A stretch of 64,000 nucleotides of DNA from Chryseolinea lacunae (GTDB lineage: Bacteria > Bacteroidota > Bacteroidia > Cytophagales > Cyclobacteriaceae), in assembly GCF_016735595.1 (NCBI RefSeq), contig NZ_JAERRB010000006.1, positions 124,001 to 188,000 of the forward strand, in the 5' to 3' direction. Position numbers and translations under genes: made by a program. This document shows, in pieces, positions 35,185 to 44,445 of this stretch. Within the stretch, counting starts at the first letter, position 1, and each line of letters opens with the position of its first letter. Under the pieces are notes generated by a model that saw only the letters and a list, made by a program, of their open reading frames with translations, searched no databases and had not been told where the DNA came from.

Positions 35185-35826
35185 ATGTCACAATTCCCCA
35201 TCACCGACAAAACCGAAATCACGCGTCTTCCCAAGCGCGGTGTATACGACAAAGACGTTGTGTATTCCATATTGGACGAGGGTTTGTTTTGCACGCTGGC
35301 CTATGCGCGCGACGGGCAGGCCTTTCAAATTCCCACGGGCTTTTGCCGCATCGGCGACAAATTGTACCTCCACGGTTCCGTAGGCAGTTTCTATATGCGC
35401 GAGCTGGCCGAAAAGAAGCCGCCGGTGTCTATCGGTGTCACGTTCATCGACGGGTTGGTGCTGGCGCGTTCGGCGTTTCACCACTCGGTCAACTATCGCT
35501 CGGTGGTGATCTTCAGCACGCCCGAAAAAGTGGACGATGCCGACGAGCTATACAAGGCGTTGGAAGTGTTCACCAACAAGATGCAGCCGGGCCGTTGGGA
35601 CGACGTGCGCAAACCCAACAGTGGCGAATGGAAGGCCACCATGCTGCTTTCGTTCAAGATCGATGAAGCCTCTGCCAAGGTTAGAACCGGTGGTCCGAAA
35701 GACGACGAAGAAGACTATGCGCTCGACATCTGGGCCGGCGTGGTGCCGTTGGAAATTCAACGCAAACCACCCATTGCCGACGATGTGCTGAAAGCCGGCG
35801 TGGCGCTGCCTGACTATTTGAAATAA
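35185..35826 (+). CDS. Pyridoxamine 5'-phosphate oxidase-family flavoprotein (NimA-like)
   Basis: 213 residues with the split beta-barrel FMN-binding fold: ITRLPKRGVYDKDVVYSILD, CTLAYARDGQAFQIPTGFCR, GDKLYLHGSVGSFYMRELAE, FIDGLVLARSAFHHSVNYRS. This set (including the HHSVNYRS patch) is that of the NimA/pyridoxamine oxidase-like flavin-binding proteins, some of which reduce nitro drugs; others only bind flavin or heme. Cytoplasmic. Its position beside GNAT, VOC and MDR genes suggests general detoxification or metabolism. Confidence 0.85.
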   Translation: MSQFPITDKTEITRLPKRGVYDKDVVYSILDEGLFCTLAYARDGQAFQIPTGFCRIGDKLYLHGSVGSFYMRELAEKKPPVSIGVTFIDGLVLARSAFHHSVNYRSVVIFSTPEKVDDADELYKALEVFTNKMQPGRWDDVRKPNSGEWKATMLLSFKIDEASAKVRTGGPKDDEEDYALDIWAGVVPLEIQRKPPIADDVLKAGVALPDYLK

Positions 35827-35854
35827 CAAGAACCGTATTTCACATTTTGTAAGA

Positions 35855-36241
35855 ATGAAAATTGAACACCTTGCCATCTGGTCGAAAGACATCGACAACC
35901 TGAAGGAATTTTATGTCCGCTATTTCGATGCGGTGGCCAATGAAAAATACATCAATCCCAAAAAAAATTTTCATTCTTACTTTCTCTCTTTCTCGGAAGG
36001 CTGCCGGCTTGAGTTGATGCAAATGCCGGGCATTGCCGCGGGTCCCGACGATGGAAAACAGTGGATGGGCATCGCGCACTTTGCCACGTCTGTGGGCAGC
36101 AAAGAAAATGTTGATGCCCTGACCGAGCGCCTGCGAAAAGACGGCTACAGCATTGCCGGTGAGCCGCGCACCACGGGCGATGGCTATTATGAAAGTGTGG
36201 TGCTTGATCCAGAGGGAAACCGGATTGAGATCACGATTTAA
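35855..36241 (+). CDS. Glyoxalase/VOC-family protein
   Basis: 128 residues. First metal His in MKIEHLAIWSKDIDNLKEFY, then SFSEGCRLELMQMPG, HFATSVGSKENVDALTERL, and a terminal VVLDPEGNRIEITI, where the Glu is the second typical ligand. This is one VOC domain of betaalphabetabetabeta repeats; the family holds lactoylglutathione lyases and fosfomycin/bleomycin-resistance proteins. The substrate is unknown. Last gene of the dehydrogenase run, 28 bases after the PPOX gene. Confidence 0.88.
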   Translation: MKIEHLAIWSKDIDNLKEFYVRYFDAVANEKYINPKKNFHSYFLSFSEGCRLELMQMPGIAAGPDDGKQWMGIAHFATSVGSKENVDALTERLRKDGYSIAGEPRTTGDGYYESVVLDPEGNRIEITI

Positions 36242-36409
36242 GTTCACGCTAAAATTTTAGCGCGGCGGCATGTCTCGCGTATTCCTTCCTTTTTTGATAC
36301 CTTGAAGCCCTTTCGGACGATTGAATCCAGATTGAGTACAGGTGGGCACGGACATTTCCGGAAAGATTTTTTATTATTGTCTGATCGTATTTTTCGTACG
36401 TCCAAAAAA

Positions 36410-36844
36410 ATGAACACCATGAACAAACAAACCCGTCGTACATTCCTGGCCAGCGCTGCAGCACTCACCGCCGGCGTGGCCACCGTGGCCCATGCCGCCA
36501 CAACTTCACCATCGACTATGGAAACAAAAAATAAAAAACAACTTGCTCACCATGTGTTCTTCTGGCTGAAGAACCCCGGTTCGAAAGAAGATCTTCAAAA
36601 ACTTCTCGAAGGACTTCGCACACTCGAGAAAATTGAAACCATCCGCTCGCTGCACATTGGTGTTCCGGCCAGCACAGAAAAGCGCGATGTTGTAGACAAC
36701 AGCTACGCCGCTTCCGAACTCATGTTGTTCGACGACCTCGCCGGCCAGGCCACCTACCAGACACATCCCATTCACCTCAAGTTTATCGAGAACTGCTCGC
36801 ACCTGTGGGAGAAAGTGATTGTGTATGACTCGATGGATGTCTAG
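36410..36844 (+). CDS. Secreted Dabb (stress-responsive alpha/beta-barrel) protein with a Tat-type signal
   Basis: 144 residues from ATG 36410 (a second Met three codons on at 36419 is also possible). The N-terminus [20 protein letters not shown] is a twin-arginine signal, so the folded protein is exported. The domain is Dabb: [56 protein letters not shown]. This small ferredoxin-like dimer is used in stress response and polyketide-like cyclases. No neighbour shares its transcript. Confidence 0.82.
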   Translation: MNTMNKQTRRTFLASAAALTAGVATVAHAATTSPSTMETKNKKQLAHHVFFWLKNPGSKEDLQKLLEGLRTLEKIETIRSLHIGVPASTEKRDVVDNSYAASELMLFDDLAGQATYQTHPIHLKFIENCSHLWEKVIVYDSMDV

Positions 36845-37016
36845 CGACCAGTCCTGAGTCGTTAGTATTTAGTCTTGAGTATTTCGGGAGCTCTGAGTTT
36901 GTTGTTTCTGCAAACGATACAATGCCTGAAATCAAAAGCATACCGCGAAGGACCGAAGGGGAGCTTCCAAAAAATCGACGAACTCAAGACTCAGGACTAT
37001 CGACTAAATACTAAAT
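36845..37016. repeat. Imperfect inverted repeat of AGTCCTGAGT-type units
   Basis: The 36850-36884 stretch has units AGTCCTGAGT, AGTATTTAGT and AGTCTTGAGT. The reverse of 36981-37016 contains the same units in another order (AGTATTTAGT, AGTCCTGAGT, CTTGAGT). The two arms face each other 96 bases apart. The rest of this 421-base gap to leuC holds no gene, only the leader elements listed separately. Confidence 0.55.
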
Positions 37017-37027
37017 AACACTTGTTA
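37016..37027. promoter_or_regulatory. TAACA-CT-TGTTA motif, copy 1
   Basis: TAACACTTGTTA, an inverted repeat of five bases around CT. An identical copy is at 37234-37245, 218 bases on. Both lie in the leuC upstream region, so they may be the two halves of a looping operator. Confidence 0.35.
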
Positions 37028-37171
37028 GCGGAGTTAAATATTTTTTAACAATTCGTTGATGTAGGGCGCAGATTTCATCATCTTCGTGAATCAAAATCCT
37101 CTCGCAATTTTTTAAGTTAAAATTAGGTACATCTCCCATGAGATGATTTCATAAAACCGGACCTTTACAAC

Positions 37172-37215
37172 CCGCCCCGTCCCGATGCAAAATCAGGACG
37201 GGGCGGTTTCATTTT
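37172..37215 (+). terminator. Attenuator-like hairpin in the leuC leader
   Basis: Perfect 11-base GC-rich stem CCGCCCCGTCC (37172-37182) / GGACGGGGCGG (37196-37206), followed by TTTCATTTT. It lies 60 bases upstream of leuC, with no gene ending before it on the plus strand except the Dabb gene 330 bases away. This suggests premature termination as control. I found no leader peptide rich in Leu codons. Confidence 0.7.
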
Positions 37216-37233
37216 AAACAGCGCAGAGCAAAC

Positions 37234-37245
37234 TAACACTTGTTA
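37234..37245. promoter_or_regulatory. TAACA-CT-TGTTA motif, copy 2
   Basis: Same 12-base sequence as 37016-37027, 20 bases before the leuC start codon, after the attenuator hairpin. Confidence 0.35.
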
Positions 37246-37265
37246 CAAGCTCGCCTACCAGACAG

Positions 37266-38672
37266 ATGCCACAACAAAAAACATTATTCGACAAAATTTG
37301 GGATGCCCACGTGGTGAAGAGCAGCGAAGGCCACCCCGACGCCCTGTACATCGACCGCCATTTCATCCACGAAGTGACCAGCCCCCAGGCTTTTGACGGC
37401 CTGCGCAAACGCGGTGTCAAAGTTTTTAACCCGGCACGCACCACGGCCACGGCCGACCACAACGTGCCCACAAAAGATCAACACCTTCCCATCAAGGAAG
37501 CCCTGTCGCGTCACCAGGTGGAAACCCTGCGCAAAAACTGCGCGGAATTTGGCGTAGAACTCTACGACCTCGGCCATCCCTACCAGGGCATCGTGCACAT
37601 CATCGGCCCCGAACTCGGCCTCACGCTGCCCGGCATGACCATCGTGTGCGGCGACAGCCACACCTCTACGCACGGCGCCTTTGGCAACATCGCGTTTGGC
37701 ATCGGCACCAGCGAAGTGGAACAGGTACTGGCCACACAGTGCGTGTTGCAGTATCGTCCAAAAACCATGAAGATCGAAGTGAACGGCACACTCAGCAAGG
37801 GCGTGTTGGCAAAAGATATTATCCTCTACATCATCTCCAAGCTGTCGGCCAGCGGTGCCACGGGCTATTTCGTGGAATATGCCGGCGATGCCATTCGCAA
37901 CCTCAGCATGGAAGCACGCATGACCATCTGCAACATGAGCATCGAGATGGGCGCACGCGGTGGTTTGATTGCCCCCGACGAAACAACCTTCAACTACATC
38001 AAAGGCAGAAAGTTTGCGCCACAAGGCGAAACGTTCGACCGCCTGGTGGAACAATGGAGACAACTGAAGTCTGACGACAACGCCGCCTACGACCTCGTGC
38101 TCACCTTCGACGCAGCCGACATCGCGCCCATGATCACCTATGGCACAAACCCCGGCATGGGCATCAAGGTGACCGACCGCATTCCTACCGTGAACGAACT
38201 GAAAGACCTCAGCGAACAAACATCATTCTCGAAGTCGCTTGAGTATATGGGCCTCGAACCCGGCTCGGCCATCCTGGGCAAAGCGGTTGACTATGTGTTT
38301 ATCGGCAGCTGCACCAACGCCCGCATCGAAGACCTTCGCCTCGTGGCCAACATGGTGCAAGGCAAGAAGAAAGCCGACAACGTGGAAGTGTGGGTAGTGC
38401 CCGGCTCCAAGCAAGTGGAAAACCAAGCGCGCGAAGAAGGCCTCGATAAAATTTTTGAAGCGGCAGGGTTTCAACTTCGTCAACCCGGCTGCTCGGCATG
38501 CCTGGGCATGAACGAAGACAAAATTCCCGCGGGCAAATATTGCATCAGCACCTCGAACCGGAATTTTGAAGGACGTCAGGGACCCAAGTCCAGAACCTTC
38601 CTGGCCAGTCCGCTCAGTGCCGCCGCAGCCGCCATCACCGGCAAAGTAACCGACGTGCGCAGCCTGGTGTAG
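37266..38672 (+). CDS. leuC: 3-isopropylmalate dehydratase large subunit
   Basis: 468 residues of the aconitase family. Conserved blocks: [20 protein letters not shown] (about residues 128-147), [11 protein letters not shown], and [13 protein letters not shown]; the Cys of GSCTN and the two of CSAC bind the 4Fe-4S cluster. With LeuD it isomerises 2- to 3-isopropylmalate in leucine synthesis. The usual length is 460-470, so it is complete. It opens the leuCDBA operon, 38 bases before leuD. Likely regulated by the leader hairpin. Confidence 0.97.
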   Translation: MPQQKTLFDKIWDAHVVKSSEGHPDALYIDRHFIHEVTSPQAFDGLRKRGVKVFNPARTTATADHNVPTKDQHLPIKEALSRHQVETLRKNCAEFGVELYDLGHPYQGIVHIIGPELGLTLPGMTIVCGDSHTSTHGAFGNIAFGIGTSEVEQVLATQCVLQYRPKTMKIEVNGTLSKGVLAKDIILYIISKLSASGATGYFVEYAGDAIRNLSMEARMTICNMSIEMGARGGLIAPDETTFNYIKGRKFAPQGETFDRLVEQWRQLKSDDNAAYDLVLTFDAADIAPMITYGTNPGMGIKVTDRIPTVNELKDLSEQTSFSKSLEYMGLEPGSAILGKAVDYVFIGSCTNARIEDLRLVANMVQGKKKADNVEVWVVPGSKQVENQAREEGLDKIFEAAGFQLRQPGCSACLGMNEDKIPAGKYCISTSNRNFEGRQGPKSRTFLASPLSAAAAAITGKVTDVRSLV

Positions 38673-38709
38673 GGCTGTGAAATTTTTAAGTAAGGAAAGA
38701 AAAAAACTT

Positions 38710-39294
38710 ATGTCGAAAGAAAAATTCATAACGCTCAAAAGCACGGCAGTGCCCCTGTCGATCGAAAATATTGATACCGACCAGATCATTCCCGCGCGCT
38801 TTCTGAAAGCCACCACGCGCGAAGGCTTTGGCGAAAACCTGTTTCGCGACTGGCGCTACAACAGCGACGACACGCCGAAAGATTTTATACTAAACAACGG
38901 CACCTATACCGGCAAAATCCTGGTGGCCGGCAAAAACTTCGGATGCGGCAGCAGCCGCGAACACGCCGCCTGGTCTATCTACGACTATGGTTTCCGCGTG
39001 GTGATCTCCAGTTTCTTTGCCGACATCTTCAAAAACAATGCGCTGAACAACGCACTGTTGCCCGTGCAGGTGTCGGACGAGTTTCTGAAAAAGATATTCG
39101 CCGCCATCGAAAAAAATCCAGCCACACCCATCACCGTAGACTTGTCGCAACAGAAAGTGGTTTTGGAAGACGGCTCGTCCGAGTCGTTCGACATCAACGC
39201 CTACAAGAAGACCTGTCTCACCAACGGCTACGACGACATCGACTACCTGTTGAGCTTACGCGACGAAATACGTCATTTTGAATTAGTACACTAA
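38710..39294 (+). CDS. leuD: 3-isopropylmalate dehydratase small subunit
   Basis: 194 residues from ATG 38710; a longer frame upstream adds 11 unlikely residues. Small-subunit swivelling domain: [20 protein letters not shown] and [20 protein letters not shown]. The second motif shapes the substrate entrance. It pairs with LeuC and its start lies 38 bases after leuC. It is followed by leuB after 8 bases. Confidence 0.97.
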   Translation: MSKEKFITLKSTAVPLSIENIDTDQIIPARFLKATTREGFGENLFRDWRYNSDDTPKDFILNNGTYTGKILVAGKNFGCGSSREHAAWSIYDYGFRVVISSFFADIFKNNALNNALLPVQVSDEFLKKIFAAIEKNPATPITVDLSQQKVVLEDGSSESFDINAYKKTCLTNGYDDIDYLLSLRDEIRHFELVH

Positions 39295-39302
39295 CGCATA
39301 GG

Positions 39303-40400
39303 ATGAAGAAGAAAATTACCATACTTCCCGGCGACGGCATCGGCAAAGAAGTAACGACCAGCGGAAAAAAAGTTCTTGAGCAGATCGCTGACTGCTTTGG
39401 TCATGAATTTATTTTTGACTACGCCCTCATTGGCCACGAAGCCATCGAAGCCACCGGCAACCCGCTGCCGGACGAAACCCTGACGAAACTAAAAAATTCG
39501 GACGCCGTGTTATTCGGCGCCGTGGGCCATCCCAAATACGACAACGATCCGTCGGCAAAGATCCGTCCCGAACAAGGTTTGTTGAAGATGCGCAAGGAAC
39601 TTGGCCTCTATGCCAACCTTCGCCCCATCAAACTTTTTGACGAACTGCTGGAAGCTTCCAGCATCAAGCCCGAAATTCTGAAAGGCGCCGACATTCTTTT
39701 CTTCCGCGAACTCACCGGCGATGTATACTTCGGCGAACGCGGCCGCAAAGACAACAACGACACGGCCTACGACACCATGATCTATTCGCGCTATGAAGTG
39801 GAACGCATCGCGCACAAAGCCTTTAAGGCCGCACAAACCCGCAGCAAAAAACTCACGTCGGTCGACAAGGCCAACGTGCTGGAAAGCTCGCGCCTGTGGC
39901 GTGAAGTGGTGCAGGATGTGGCCAAACAATATCCCGACGTGACGGTGGAACACATGTTTGTGGACGCCGCCGCCATGAAGCTCATCCAAAATCCGAAGAG
40001 CTTTGATGTGGTGGTGACCGGAAATCTTTTTGGCGACATCCTCACCGATGAAGCCTCGCAGATTGCCGGATCCATGGGCATGCTCGCCTCCGCATCGGTG
40101 GGCGACACCGTGGGCCTCTACGAACCCATTCACGGCAGCGCGCACGACATCACCGGAAAAGGTGTAGCCAACCCGTTGGCCTCCATCCTTTCGGCAGCCC
40201 TGCTCCTCGACATTTCGTTCGGCCTCAAAGAAGAAGCCGACACCGTGATCAAGGCGGTAGAACAAACTTTGAAAGAAGGCTACCGCACCCGCGACATCGC
40301 CGATGCTTCCACACCCCACGAAAAAATTCTGGGCACCGAAGTGATGGGCAACGTGGTCTGCAACCAGATCCGCATGTTGGTGTCGGTCGATCAAAAATAG
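39303..40400 (+). CDS. leuB: 3-isopropylmalate dehydrogenase
   Basis: 365 residues. The isocitrate/isopropylmalate dehydrogenase family is clear: LPGDGIGKEV, RPEQGLLKMRKELGLYANLR, RELTGDVYFGERG and NLFGDILTDEASQIAGSMGM with GSAHDITGKGVANP. It oxidises 3-isopropylmalate with NAD and decarboxylates it. Complete length. Third in the operon; 54 bases separate it from leuA, including a small hairpin. Confidence 0.97.
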   Translation: MKKKITILPGDGIGKEVTTSGKKVLEQIADCFGHEFIFDYALIGHEAIEATGNPLPDETLTKLKNSDAVLFGAVGHPKYDNDPSAKIRPEQGLLKMRKELGLYANLRPIKLFDELLEASSIKPEILKGADILFFRELTGDVYFGERGRKDNNDTAYDTMIYSRYEVERIAHKAFKAAQTRSKKLTSVDKANVLESSRLWREVVQDVAKQYPDVTVEHMFVDAAAMKLIQNPKSFDVVVTGNLFGDILTDEASQIAGSMGMLASASVGDTVGLYEPIHGSAHDITGKGVANPLASILSAALLLDISFGLKEEADTVIKAVEQTLKEGYRTRDIADASTPHEKILGTEVMGNVVCNQIRMLVSVDQK

Positions 40401-40416
40401 AACAAAGAACAAAACC

Positions 40417-40433
40417 GGTCAGTGACGCTGACC
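40417..40433 (+). other. Small hairpin between leuB and leuA
   Basis: GGTCAG-tgacg-CTGACC, a six-base stem in the 54-base intercistronic gap, without a T run. It may protect the upstream mRNA end or tune expression between the two cistrons. Confidence 0.4.
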
Positions 40434-40454
40434 ACCCCCATAAACAAATAAAGT

Positions 40455-41615
40455 ATGAGCAACAGAATTCAAATCTTCGATACTACCCTCCGCGATGGAG
40501 AGCAAGTGCCGGGCTGCCAATTGTCTACCGATGAAAAAATCGTGGTGGCACGTAAGCTTGAAGAGCTCGGTGTCGACGTAATTGAGGCGGGCTTCCCCAT
40601 CTCCAGTCCCGGCGATTTTCTTTCCGTGGTGGAGCTATCCAAAGCGGTGAATGTCGGCGTCTGTGCGCTCACGCGTTCAAAGAAAGAAGATATCGACGTG
40701 GCCGCCGAGGCCTTGCACCACGCCAAACGTGGTCGCATCCACACCGGCATTGGCTCTTCTGATGTGCACATCAAAACAAAATTCAACAGCACACGCGAGA
40801 AAGTTCTGGAGCAAGCGGTGTGGGCCACGGGCTATGCCAAAGCAAAAGGTTATGAAGTAGAATTTTTTGCCGAAGATGCAGGCCGCGCCGACCTGGCGTT
40901 TCTGGCCAAGCTGGTAGAGAGCGTGATCGCCGCCGGTGCCGACGTGGTGAACATACCCGACACCACCGGCTATTGTCTGCCCCATCTCTACGGCAAACGC
41001 ATTGCCTACTTGTTCGAGCATGTGAAGAACATTCACAAAGCCACCATCTCCGTGCATTGCCACAACGACCTGGGTCTGGCCACCGCCAACACCATTGCTG
41101 GCCTCATGAACGGCGCACGCCAGGCCGAAGTGACCATTAACGGCATAGGCGAACGCGCCGGCAACACCTCGCTGGAAGAAGTGGCCATGATCATTCAAAC
41201 CCACAAGGATCTTGAAATGACCACGGGCATCAACTCCAAAAAACTGTATGAGCTGAGCACCCTGGTATCGGAAATGATGCGCATGCCGGTGCAGCCCAAC
41301 AAAGCCATCGTGGGCGCCAACGCCTTCGCGCACTCGTCGGGCATTCACCAGGACGGTTTCCTGAAAAATTCGGAGAACTACGAAATCATCAACCCCGCCG
41401 ATGTGGGTGTTCCTTCTTCGTCTATCATCCTCACGGCACGCAGCGGACGTGCCGCGTTGAAGCACAGACTGGAGTTGCTGGGCTATCAGCCTTCGAAGCC
41501 GGAGTTGGATCAACTCTACGATCACTTCCTGATCGTGGCCGACGAAAAGAAAAATGTAGTAGACGACGACCTGATCACGCTGGTGGCCAACACGCCGCTG
41601 CTGGTTCAGAAATAA
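40455..41615 (+). CDS. leuA: 2-isopropylmalate synthase lacking the regulatory domain
   Basis: 386 residues of the HMGL-like TIM barrel: [20 protein letters not shown] at the start, with the metal Asp, [20 protein letters not shown] with the metal His residues, and [15 protein letters not shown]. It condenses acetyl-CoA with 2-oxoisovalerate. Classical enzymes are about 510-550 residues, with a C-terminal leucine-binding domain; here the sequence stops at about 386 residues, right after the catalytic and linker regions. Leucine feedback inhibition would therefore be missing or different. Short forms are known in other bacteria. Operon context favours this reaction over homocitrate synthesis. 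Confidence 0.9.
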   Translation: MSNRIQIFDTTLRDGEQVPGCQLSTDEKIVVARKLEELGVDVIEAGFPISSPGDFLSVVELSKAVNVGVCALTRSKKEDIDVAAEALHHAKRGRIHTGIGSSDVHIKTKFNSTREKVLEQAVWATGYAKAKGYEVEFFAEDAGRADLAFLAKLVESVIAAGADVVNIPDTTGYCLPHLYGKRIAYLFEHVKNIHKATISVHCHNDLGLATANTIAGLMNGARQAEVTINGIGERAGNTSLEEVAMIIQTHKDLEMTTGINSKKLYELSTLVSEMMRMPVQPNKAIVGANAFAHSSGIHQDGFLKNSENYEIINPADVGVPSSSIILTARSGRAALKHRLELLGYQPSKPELDQLYDHFLIVADEKKNVVDDDLITLVANTPLLVQK

Positions 41616-41641
41616 GAAACTACAGCGATCAAAAAATAAAG

Positions 41642-41680
41642 GCGCCTCTCACCATTCGGTGGGAGGCGCTTCTGTTTTCT
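41642..41680 (+). terminator. Terminator of the leu operon
   Basis: Twelve-base stem GCGCCTCTCACC / GGTGGGAGGCGC with a four-base loop ATTC and one G-T pair, followed by TTCTGTTTTCT. It starts 27 bases after the leuA stop codon. Confidence 0.9.
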
Positions 41681-41791
41681 GCAAGGTTGGGTTGGGATTT
41701 TGGTGGAGGCTTGGGTTGCGCGGAACACGTTGCCGGAAGTCCCTTTTTTCAGGTTTGGGAGGGAATCTCAACCCGGGGCGGAGGTCAAAAA

Positions 41792-41821
41792 TTGTTTCTT
41801 GACGCTTATTTTTTATCTTCA
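41792..41821 (+). promoter_or_regulatory. Possible Bacteroidota promoter of the isomerase gene
   Basis: TTG (41792-41794) and TATCTTCA (41814-41821) are 19 bases apart, close to the TTTG/TAnnTTTG arrangement. The ATG follows 24 bases later. Confidence 0.4.
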
Positions 41822-41845
41822 TCGCTTAATCCATCCTACTTCCGT

Positions 41846-42694
41846 ATGACCCTCTTTCGTCGCATCAACAGGTTGTCCGTATTGATTCTTGCTTTTGTTT
41901 GTTTTGTGTGTGTGAAGAGCATGGCCCAGGAAATCGGGCTGGAGCTTTACAGCCTCCGGAATCAATTTGCCAAGGATGTTCCCGGCACAATGGCAAAAAT
42001 CAAAGCCATGGGCATCAAAGACATTGAAATGGGCGAAACCTATGGTCTCGAATTTCCCGAGTTCATGAAGCTGCTGGCCATCAATGGTCTGAATGTGGTG
42101 AGCTATGGCGCCGACTTCGAACGCCTGGAAAAATTTCCGCAGAAGGTGGCCGACGAAGCCCGTGCCTATGGTGCGCGCTATGTGGTTTGTTTCTGGATTC
42201 CACACGATGGCGACACGTTCACCGCGGCCGAAGTGGAAAAAGCCGCTGCCGTTTTCAACGCCGCCGGTCGCGTGATGGCCATGAACGGCCTGCTGCTTTG
42301 CTATCACCCCCACGGCTACGAGTTCAAACCCTACAACGACGGAACCTTGTTTGACTACATGGTCACAAAGTTCGATTCGCGTTTTGTGCATTTCGAAATG
42401 GACGTGTTCTGGGTGAAACAACCCGGTCAGGATCCTGTGAAACTCCTTCGGAAATATCCTTCGCGCTTCATCCTGCTCCACCTGAAAGACCGGAAAAAAG
42501 GAACACCCAACAGCGACAACGGCCAGGCCGATGTGGAATCGAACGTGACGTTGGGCACAGGCGATGTGGGCATTGCCGAAATTGTGCAGGAAGCCAAAAA
42601 GAACGGCATCAAACATTTCTTCATCGAAGATGAGTCGTCGCGTTCGGAAGAACAGATCCCGAAAAGCATCGCGTTCCTGAAGTCGTTGCCTTAG
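41846..42694 (+). CDS. Secreted sugar phosphate isomerase/epimerase-like protein
   Basis: 282 residues from ATG 41846, because this gives an N-terminal signal (LSVLILAFVCFVCVKSMAQ) cleaved before EIGLEL. The AP-endonuclease-2/xylose-isomerase-like TIM barrel is visible in IGLELYSLRNQFAKDVPGTM, YGARYVVCFWIPH, YHPHGYEFKP, FVHFEMDVFWV and FILLHLKDRKKG, with metal-type Glu, Asp and His residues. Such secreted epimerases are common in Bacteroidota and act on unknown sugars. It stands alone with a good terminator before it. Confidence 0.88.
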   Translation: MTLFRRINRLSVLILAFVCFVCVKSMAQEIGLELYSLRNQFAKDVPGTMAKIKAMGIKDIEMGETYGLEFPEFMKLLAINGLNVVSYGADFERLEKFPQKVADEARAYGARYVVCFWIPHDGDTFTAAEVEKAAAVFNAAGRVMAMNGLLLCYHPHGYEFKPYNDGTLFDYMVTKFDSRFVHFEMDVFWVKQPGQDPVKLLRKYPSRFILLHLKDRKKGTPNSDNGQADVESNVTLGTGDVGIAEIVQEAKKNGIKHFFIEDESSRSEEQIPKSIAFLKSLP

Positions 42695-42707
42695 GTTGGA
42701 CTATTGA

Positions 42708-43385
42708 CTACAGGCCTTCCAGTTCTTCGTAGTCGATGTCGAGCACTTCATATTTCTTATAGCCGATAAAATCGTAGTGCCACCACTCCGAGCCGTTCAC
42801 TTTGAAACCATGTTTCTCCATGGCCTTGATGAGCAGCGTCCGGTTTTTCAGAATCACCGGATCGCTCACCGGTGATGTGGGCCACGCTTCTTTTTTGAAC
42901 GAATCAAAACCGGTGGGCATCTGCAACTCTTCGCCCGTCTTCAGGTTGATCACCGTGAGGTCGAGCGCGCAACCGCGGTTGTGACGCGAACCGCGATAGG
43001 GCGACGCCACATAGGTGGTGTCGTGATAGACTTCATAGAACTTCACCGTGGCTTTGTAGGGGCGATAGGCGTCAAAAATCTTTATGCCCAATCCCTGCTT
43101 TTTCAAATCGGCTTGAATGCGCTTCAACGATTCGGCCACGGGCCTGCGCGCATAGGCCCGCGCAAGGTTATAGATTTTCTCGCCCGTGAAGTTGTTGGTG
43201 GTGGCATAGCGAATGTCGAGCACCAGGCCGGGCACAAACTTCTCAAGGTTTATCAATTGCTTTTCGGGATTGGCCTCCACGGTTTTCTTATACTCTTCCA
43301 GCGTGGTGGCCTTGAGCCCGTACTTGCCCTGACCCGATGCGCACGTGGACAGCGCGATACACCATATAAGAAAGGTCTGTTTCAT
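42708..43385 (-). CDS. VanX-type D-Ala-D-Ala dipeptidase, M15 metallopeptidase
   Basis: 225 residues from ATG 43385, giving a signal peptide (MKQTFLIWCIALSTCASG). Catalytic-zinc motifs match VanX/DdpX: PYRGSRHNRGCALDLT (SxHxxGxAxD) and GSEWWHYDF, where the His of WWH binds zinc and the Glu is general base; IFDAYRPYKATVKFY is also conserved. It cleaves D-alanyl-D-alanine in the periplasm, likely for peptidoglycan recycling rather than vancomycin resistance (no VanHA partners). Last gene of a five-gene minus-strand operon, 46 bases after the macrodomain gene. Confidence 0.88.
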   Translation of the reverse strand: MKQTFLIWCIALSTCASGQGKYGLKATTLEEYKKTVEANPEKQLINLEKFVPGLVLDIRYATTNNFTGEKIYNLARAYARRPVAESLKRIQADLKKQGLGIKIFDAYRPYKATVKFYEVYHDTTYVASPYRGSRHNRGCALDLTVINLKTGEELQMPTGFDSFKKEAWPTSPVSDPVILKNRTLLIKAMEKHGFKVNGSEWWHYDFIGYKKYEVLDIDYEELEGL

Positions 43386-43431
43386 AAAGATTACTTTTAT
43401 TGGATGTCGGTTCGAAAATTCAAACATGCCG

Positions 43432-43959
43432 TCACCTGCGTGAGGTCAGCAGCGTTTCATAAAGATCAAAATTCTCTTCATCAAAACACACAAAGAAAAC
43501 TTTTGCAATCGTTGGTTGCTTGGTTAAAAAATTCTGCACCTCGCGAATGGCAATTTCAGCCGCACGCGGTTTGGGAAATCCATAGATGCCCGTGCTAATG
43601 TTGGGGAAAGCGATGGTGGTCACATTGTGTTGCAACGCCAGCGCGAGGCTGTTGCGGTAGGCATTGGCCAACAAGACATCCAGCTTTCCGTGGTCAACAC
43701 CCGACCAAACCGGACCCACGGTGTGAATCACAAACTTCGCGTTGAGGTTGCCACCACTGGTGATCACGGCCTCGCCTGTGGCGCACCCGCCTTGCCGGTT
43801 GCGTATGGCCTTGCATTCTTCCAGAATCTTTGGGCCTCCTTTGCGATGTATGGCCCCATCTACACCGCCACCACCCAACAGGCTGGTGTTGGCGGCATTC
43901 ACGATCGCGTCTACCGCAAGCGTTGTGATGTCGCCACGCAGAACTTCGATGCGGGTCAT
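43432..43959 (-). CDS. Macrodomain protein, O-acetyl-ADP-ribose deacetylase type
   Basis: 175 residues. The fold is obvious: [40 protein letters not shown] (ADP-ribose phosphate loop), [20 protein letters not shown] and [20 protein letters not shown]. It binds ADP-ribose and probably deacetylates O-acetyl-ADP-ribose or removes ADP-ribose marks (YmdB-like). Cytoplasmic. Its start overlaps the dtd stop by 4 bases, so translation is coupled. Confidence 0.93.
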   Translation of the reverse strand: MTRIEVLRGDITTLAVDAIVNAANTSLLGGGGVDGAIHRKGGPKILEECKAIRNRQGGCATGEAVITSGGNLNAKFVIHTVGPVWSGVDHGKLDVLLANAYRNSLALALQHNVTTIAFPNISTGIYGFPKPRAAEIAIREVQNFLTKQPTIAKVFFVCFDEENFDLYETLLTSRR

Positions 43960-44408
43960 ACTTTGTTTTTGGTGTCGATGATGATGGTCACTGGTCCGTC
44001 GTTCAGCAAGGCCACTTTCATGTCGGCTCCAAACTCGCCGGTCTGTACACTTTTTTCCAATTGAACCTCCACGGCCTTCACAAACTGATTGTAGAGCGGG
44101 ATGGCCACGTCGGGTTTTGCTGCTTTGATGTAGGATGGGCGGTTGCCTTTTTTGGTGCTTGCCTGCAAGGTGAATTGACTCACCACAATGATGTCGCCGG
44201 CAGCGTCTTTCACGCTCACGTTCATCACACCCTGGTCGTCTTCAAAGATGCGCAGGTTCACCAGCTTGGCCGCCAGCCAGTCGATGTCTTCGGCGTTGTC
44301 GGCGTCTTCAATACCCACCAACACCAACAACCCTTTGCCGATAGACGATTTCACAACCTGGTCGATGGTGACGGACGCGGAGCTTACGCGTTGAATGACT
44401 GCGATCAT
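43956..44408 (-). CDS. dtd: D-aminoacyl-tRNA deacylase
   Basis: 150 residues from ATG 44408; the 33 residues before it are not typical and the family starts [13 protein letters not shown]. Catalytic motifs: [20 protein letters not shown], and the C-terminal [10 protein letters not shown] (the Gly-cis-Pro loop), which together reject L-aminoacyl-tRNA. It frees tRNA from D-amino acids to guard translation. Overlaps the macrodomain gene by 4 bases, and 37 bases separate it from the preceding NAD-binding protein. Confidence 0.96.
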   Translation of the reverse strand: MIAVIQRVSSASVTIDQVVKSSIGKGLLVLVGIEDADNAEDIDWLAAKLVNLRIFEDDQGVMNVSVKDAAGDIIVVSQFTLQASTKKGNRPSYIKAAKPDVAIPLYNQFVKAVEVQLEKSVQTGEFGADMKVALLNDGPVTIIIDTKNKV

Positions 44409-44445
44409 AGAAAAAAGTAAAAAAGTTATTTCATACACGCCGCGC

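Noticed and set aside
37141-37171. Leu-rich leader peptide before leuC
   Set aside because: The short ATG frames there stop after two or three codons and contain no Leu run.
39510-40412. 300-codon minus-strand frame across leuB
   Set aside because: Antisense shadow of an intact leuB.
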